Of a DNA stretch of 27,213 nt, positions 24,812 through 27,213 are shown one piece after another. Position numbers and translations under genes: made by a program. How positions within the stretch are numbered: the stretch's first letter is position 1; each line of letters opens with the position of its first letter. The DNA comes from Vairimorpha ceranae. Taxonomy: Eukaryota; Microsporidia; Nosematidae. The stretch lies in the NCBI RefSeq assembly GCF_000988165.1, contig NW_020169351.1, positions 1 to 27,213 of the forward strand, written 5' to 3'. Under the pieces are notes generated by a model, which did no database searches, was not told where the DNA came from, and saw only the letters and a program-made list of their open reading frames with translations.

Positions 24812-24899
24812 AAAAAGTTAAGGGCTAAATAAAAAATAAAGTTTTAAGGAAATTAGAAATAATTATTAAAAAGGATAAATTTTAAGAAACTATATTAGA

Positions 24900-25252
24900 A
24901 TAGCTTGCGCTGTCCCGTTGAAAACAAGATCAAAATAATGTGTGTTCTTTCTTTTTATGGATTTTATAGATATGATGTGCCTTTATGTATGTACTTATTT
25001 TGTTATTTTAAGTTACAAATTGCCCTTTTTTTATAAAAAAATAAAATTTGCTATAGACATTTTGTATAAGATTTATACAACCAAATAAAAGCAAGAGAAA
25101 ATGCACAAAAACATCGTTCCGTTCTTAGAAAAATAAAACCTTTAATGATGCTACTCGTTCTTTAAAAAAACTACAAAGAATTTTACAAAATCATTAAAAG
25201 AAGGGTTAAAAAATAAAAAAATGTTCAAATTTAAACTTTTTTTATATATAGA
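24900..25252 (-). repeat. Inverted, nearly complete copy of the hairpin-ended repeat
   Basis: Read on the minus strand, this 353-bp copy starts TCTATATATAAAAAAAG at 25252 and ends with CAACGGGACAGCGCAAGCTA at 24901. It aligns throughout with 193-531, for instance the shared AAGAACGAGTAGCATCATT and TTTTTGTGCATTTTC segments. Its palindrome is decayed on one arm (ATCTTGTTTT), while the GCAA hairpin is intact. It lies 88 bp upstream of the phosphodiesterase ATG. Confidence 0.8.
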
Positions 25253-25854
25253 AGATAATTTTGTTGGCATTATAAACATGGGTTTATTTATTATAAATTA
25301 TTTAACTCACAACATGTCAGATATCTCATGATATAGAAGATATCTTTGATATGTGTTGAAGCCATTCCTACAAATTTTATGCACATCTTTTTTATTTTTA
25401 TTAAACATTTATGAAACTGTTCAATATCTATTTCATTGCTTAGAAGCTTAACAGATAAGTAAAAGTTTGTGAAAAAGGATGAAAGAAAAAAATAACACAA
25501 ATATGAATATAATTTTCTTTAATATTTATATTCAATATTGTTCTTTACATTCTTTTTTGCTGCTTGTAAATAAAAATATTGACATTTAATGTTTTGCTTT
25601 TCTATAAATATACTACAAAATACGCTTTTTAGTACACAAAGTTATTTGACAAGTATGAAATTTTATGATAATAAAACAAGAGCAAGCAGAAAAGTTTGCA
25701 AGATGTGTATTTTGATACTTAAAACAAATATTTAGATACTTAAATGTATTTAAAAGACAAAATTAAGCACGATTATGCTGATGGTAGCACTCTTGGCGTG
25801 TATTACAAGAAAAGTGGAGAATTATAATATTCTTAAAAGTAGTTAAATTTTTTT
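25253..25854. other. Gene-free spacer
   Basis: No supportable gene. A minus-strand ORF at 25291-25500 has no ATG. A minus-strand ATG at 25279 directly after CCC opens a 39-codon frame that runs into the repeat copy. Confidence 0.5.
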
Positions 25855-26911
25855 TTGAAAGAGTTAGCAAAAACGATTTTTCGACAGTTCAAGAAAATAA
25901 AGAAAAAAGATCTAGATGATCTTAAAAAATATGTTTCTAGCTACTACGAGTTGATTACAACTCAACAGGAATACTTAAGACTCTTTTACAGTAAACTAGA
26001 AGAACAAAAATGTAAATGTGGTATTAATCCACATGTAAAGAAAATTATTAATTTTCTAGAAAAAAATTTATTATTTAAATAAATTTTTATTTTCACCCCA
26101 CAAAAAATAGAAATATCAGAAAAACATCTAAATATTGTTTTCATAACACTAATCCGTAAAAACGAAATTAGTAATATTGGCCACAGAGTGTCTTCAACAA
26201 ATAATTTATTTAAATCTTACTTTAAAAAAGATAGCTTCCCTATAAATGATAAATGCACCAGTAAAACAAAAATTTTGCAAAAAAACAAATTGTTGAGTGA
26301 TGCCGTCAACGGCGAAATTTTATCACCAGAAAATAATTTTGAAGTGGTGGTAAAATCATTCAAAAAAAAAATAAAGGTTATGAAGTTACTATAACTGAGT
26401 GCCAAAATATATTTAGTAGTGAAATTCTTCATGAAATTACTACAGAAAAAAGTATTTCTAGTATGGAAACAGTTAATTAGGAAATCTAATTTATGTTAAT
26501 AAAATAAATTCTTTTGATGAAAAGAGGGAAGAAGGTAGATTGTCAGAAGATCAAAAAATTTCTATTAAAGATGTTTCTAATAAAACAAATGTAATTAAAA
26601 ATAAAAATTACATAAACAAAAGAGCAGTGAGATAGCACTTAAATGCAACTTCTGCTGTAATAGCTGATAAAAGGAAAGCTCCCAAGACTGGGCTTAAGCT
26701 TTATCAAGTAAATGATGATGGATGGATATCTGTCAAACATACTTTTAAGCCGAAGGTTTACTTCGGTTTAAACAACAATAATGATCTCAAAAATCTTAAT
26801 AAAACAAAATTTAATAGATTTAGTTTTATGAAAGTAGAAATAATGCGAAGGAGTCTGCTTTTTTATGTAAAAAGGGTCATGCAGTATCATATGTCAAACA
26901 AATTCTTTTAA
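25855..26911 (+). pseudogene. Decayed gene, possibly from a mobile element
   Basis: Protein-like sequence runs through several interrupted frames. 25855-26082 encodes 75 residues and stops. The same frame continues after the stop to 26394 with normal-looking sequence (HRVSSTNNLFKSYFKKDSFP). A +1 shift then continues KGYEVTITECQNIFSSEILHE to about 26480. A further frame from 26495 reads NSFDEKREEGRLSEDQK, with one internal TAG (26633-26635) before ADKRKAPKTGLKLYQVNDDGW. Another shift near 26830 gives SAFLCKKGHAVSYVK, faintly like a retroelement zinc knuckle with cysteines lost. GC content is visibly higher than in the genes to the left. Family unknown; decay is well supported, origin is not. 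Confidence 0.45.
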
Positions 26912-27213
26912 AAAGTAGAATAAATACATCTATTTAAAGAAAAAATTAGCCCATAGTATGGCTGAGAAAAAAATCAAAAAAACTCTTTGAAAAAGAAAGC
27001 CTTAGTTTGACCTTAAAAGAAATGGGTAAAAGAGCTTAGAAATGAGACTCTTGTAAATTAATTAAGAGAGACAAAGCTTATCAAAATGTAAATTTAGATT
27101 TGTCTTGATATACGGAGAAGACTCTAGGGAGCAGCACCAATCTAGGGACACATGAGCTGCTCTCATAGAGGTCGAAGCAAAGGATCTCCCTCTTTTAAAA
27201 AGATTTGATAATT
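26912..27213 (+). other. Edge region with further decayed coding-like sequence
   Basis: A frame from about 27066 reads CKFRFVLIYGEDSREQHQSRD, meets one TGA at 27109 + 42 bases or so, and then reads ALIEVEAKDLPLLKRFDN to the window edge. It may continue the same broken element. CTAGGGA is repeated at 27124-27130 and 27142-27148, and GAGCAGC (27129-27135) is complementary to GCTGCTC (27156-27162). The region is cut by the window end, so no call is made. Confidence 0.35.

Noticed and set aside
25291..25500. 69-codon minus-strand ORF
   Set aside because: It starts at a TTG, has no recognisable content and no CCC signal; kept as spacer.
1..27213. Bacterial-style operons, riboswitches, ribosome binding sites, CRISPR arrays, tRNA or rRNA genes
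   Set aside because: All recognised genes are eukaryotic and no tRNA B box, rRNA core or spaced direct-repeat array was found on either strand by eye.

Overview
The window looks like nuclear DNA from a microsporidian (a fungus-related intracellular parasite). It is extremely AT-rich. The genes are eukaryotic, intronless as far as can be seen, and shorter than their yeast or animal relatives. Most start codons sit 0-10 bases after a short C-rich motif (CCCTTATG, CCCATG and variants), which matches the CCC/GGG-like start-proximal signal known for this phylum. Gene-free stretches of up to 1.4 kb and repeats point to one of the larger microsporidian genomes rather than an Encephalitozoon-type one. 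The species cannot be read from the sequence.

Layout. 1-1300: head-to-tail degenerate copies of a ~340-bp repeat ending in a perfect palindrome plus a small GNRA-loop hairpin. 1306-2685 (-): single-pass membrane protein of unknown function. 4060-5583 (+): BRE1-like RING E3. 6669-7821 (-): a possible Sds3-like tudor protein and an unknown helical protein, the latter divergent from eIF5B (7857-10109, +) across only 35 bp. Then on + the signal peptidase subunit SPC3 and the mitosomal outer-membrane insertase Sam50. 12308-13210 (-): unknown basic protein. 14344-17971 (+): Sec61-beta, RAD52, SFT2, a Zip3/RNF212-type RING protein and pyruvate kinase. 18092-18334 (-): YOS1. 18854-19318 (+): USP-like protein. 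19348-21174 (-): class I histone deacetylase plus an unknown protein. 21672-22931 (+): LCB1 subunit of serine palmitoyltransferase. 23739-24811 (-): cyclic-nucleotide phosphodiesterase-like HD protein and a 79-aa protein whose 3' end enters a 46-bp tandem repeat. 24900-25252 (-): an inverted, nearly complete copy of the left-end repeat. 25855-27213: a decayed coding region with different base composition.

Functionally the genes are core housekeeping: translation (eIF5B), early secretory pathway (Sec61-beta, SPC3, YOS1, SFT2), sphingolipid synthesis (LCB1), glycolysis (pyruvate kinase), mitosome biogenesis (Sam50), chromatin (BRE1, HDAC, possible Sds3-like subunit) and recombination/meiosis (RAD52, Zip3/RNF212-like). 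There is no evidence of operons. No tRNA, rRNA or CRISPR array was recognised. The most unusual items are the hairpin-ended repeat family with Helitron-like features, the altered HDAC inositol-phosphate pocket, the divergent phosphodiesterase, a two-membrane-segment Sec61-beta, and the contiguous genes that lack the C-rich start signal.
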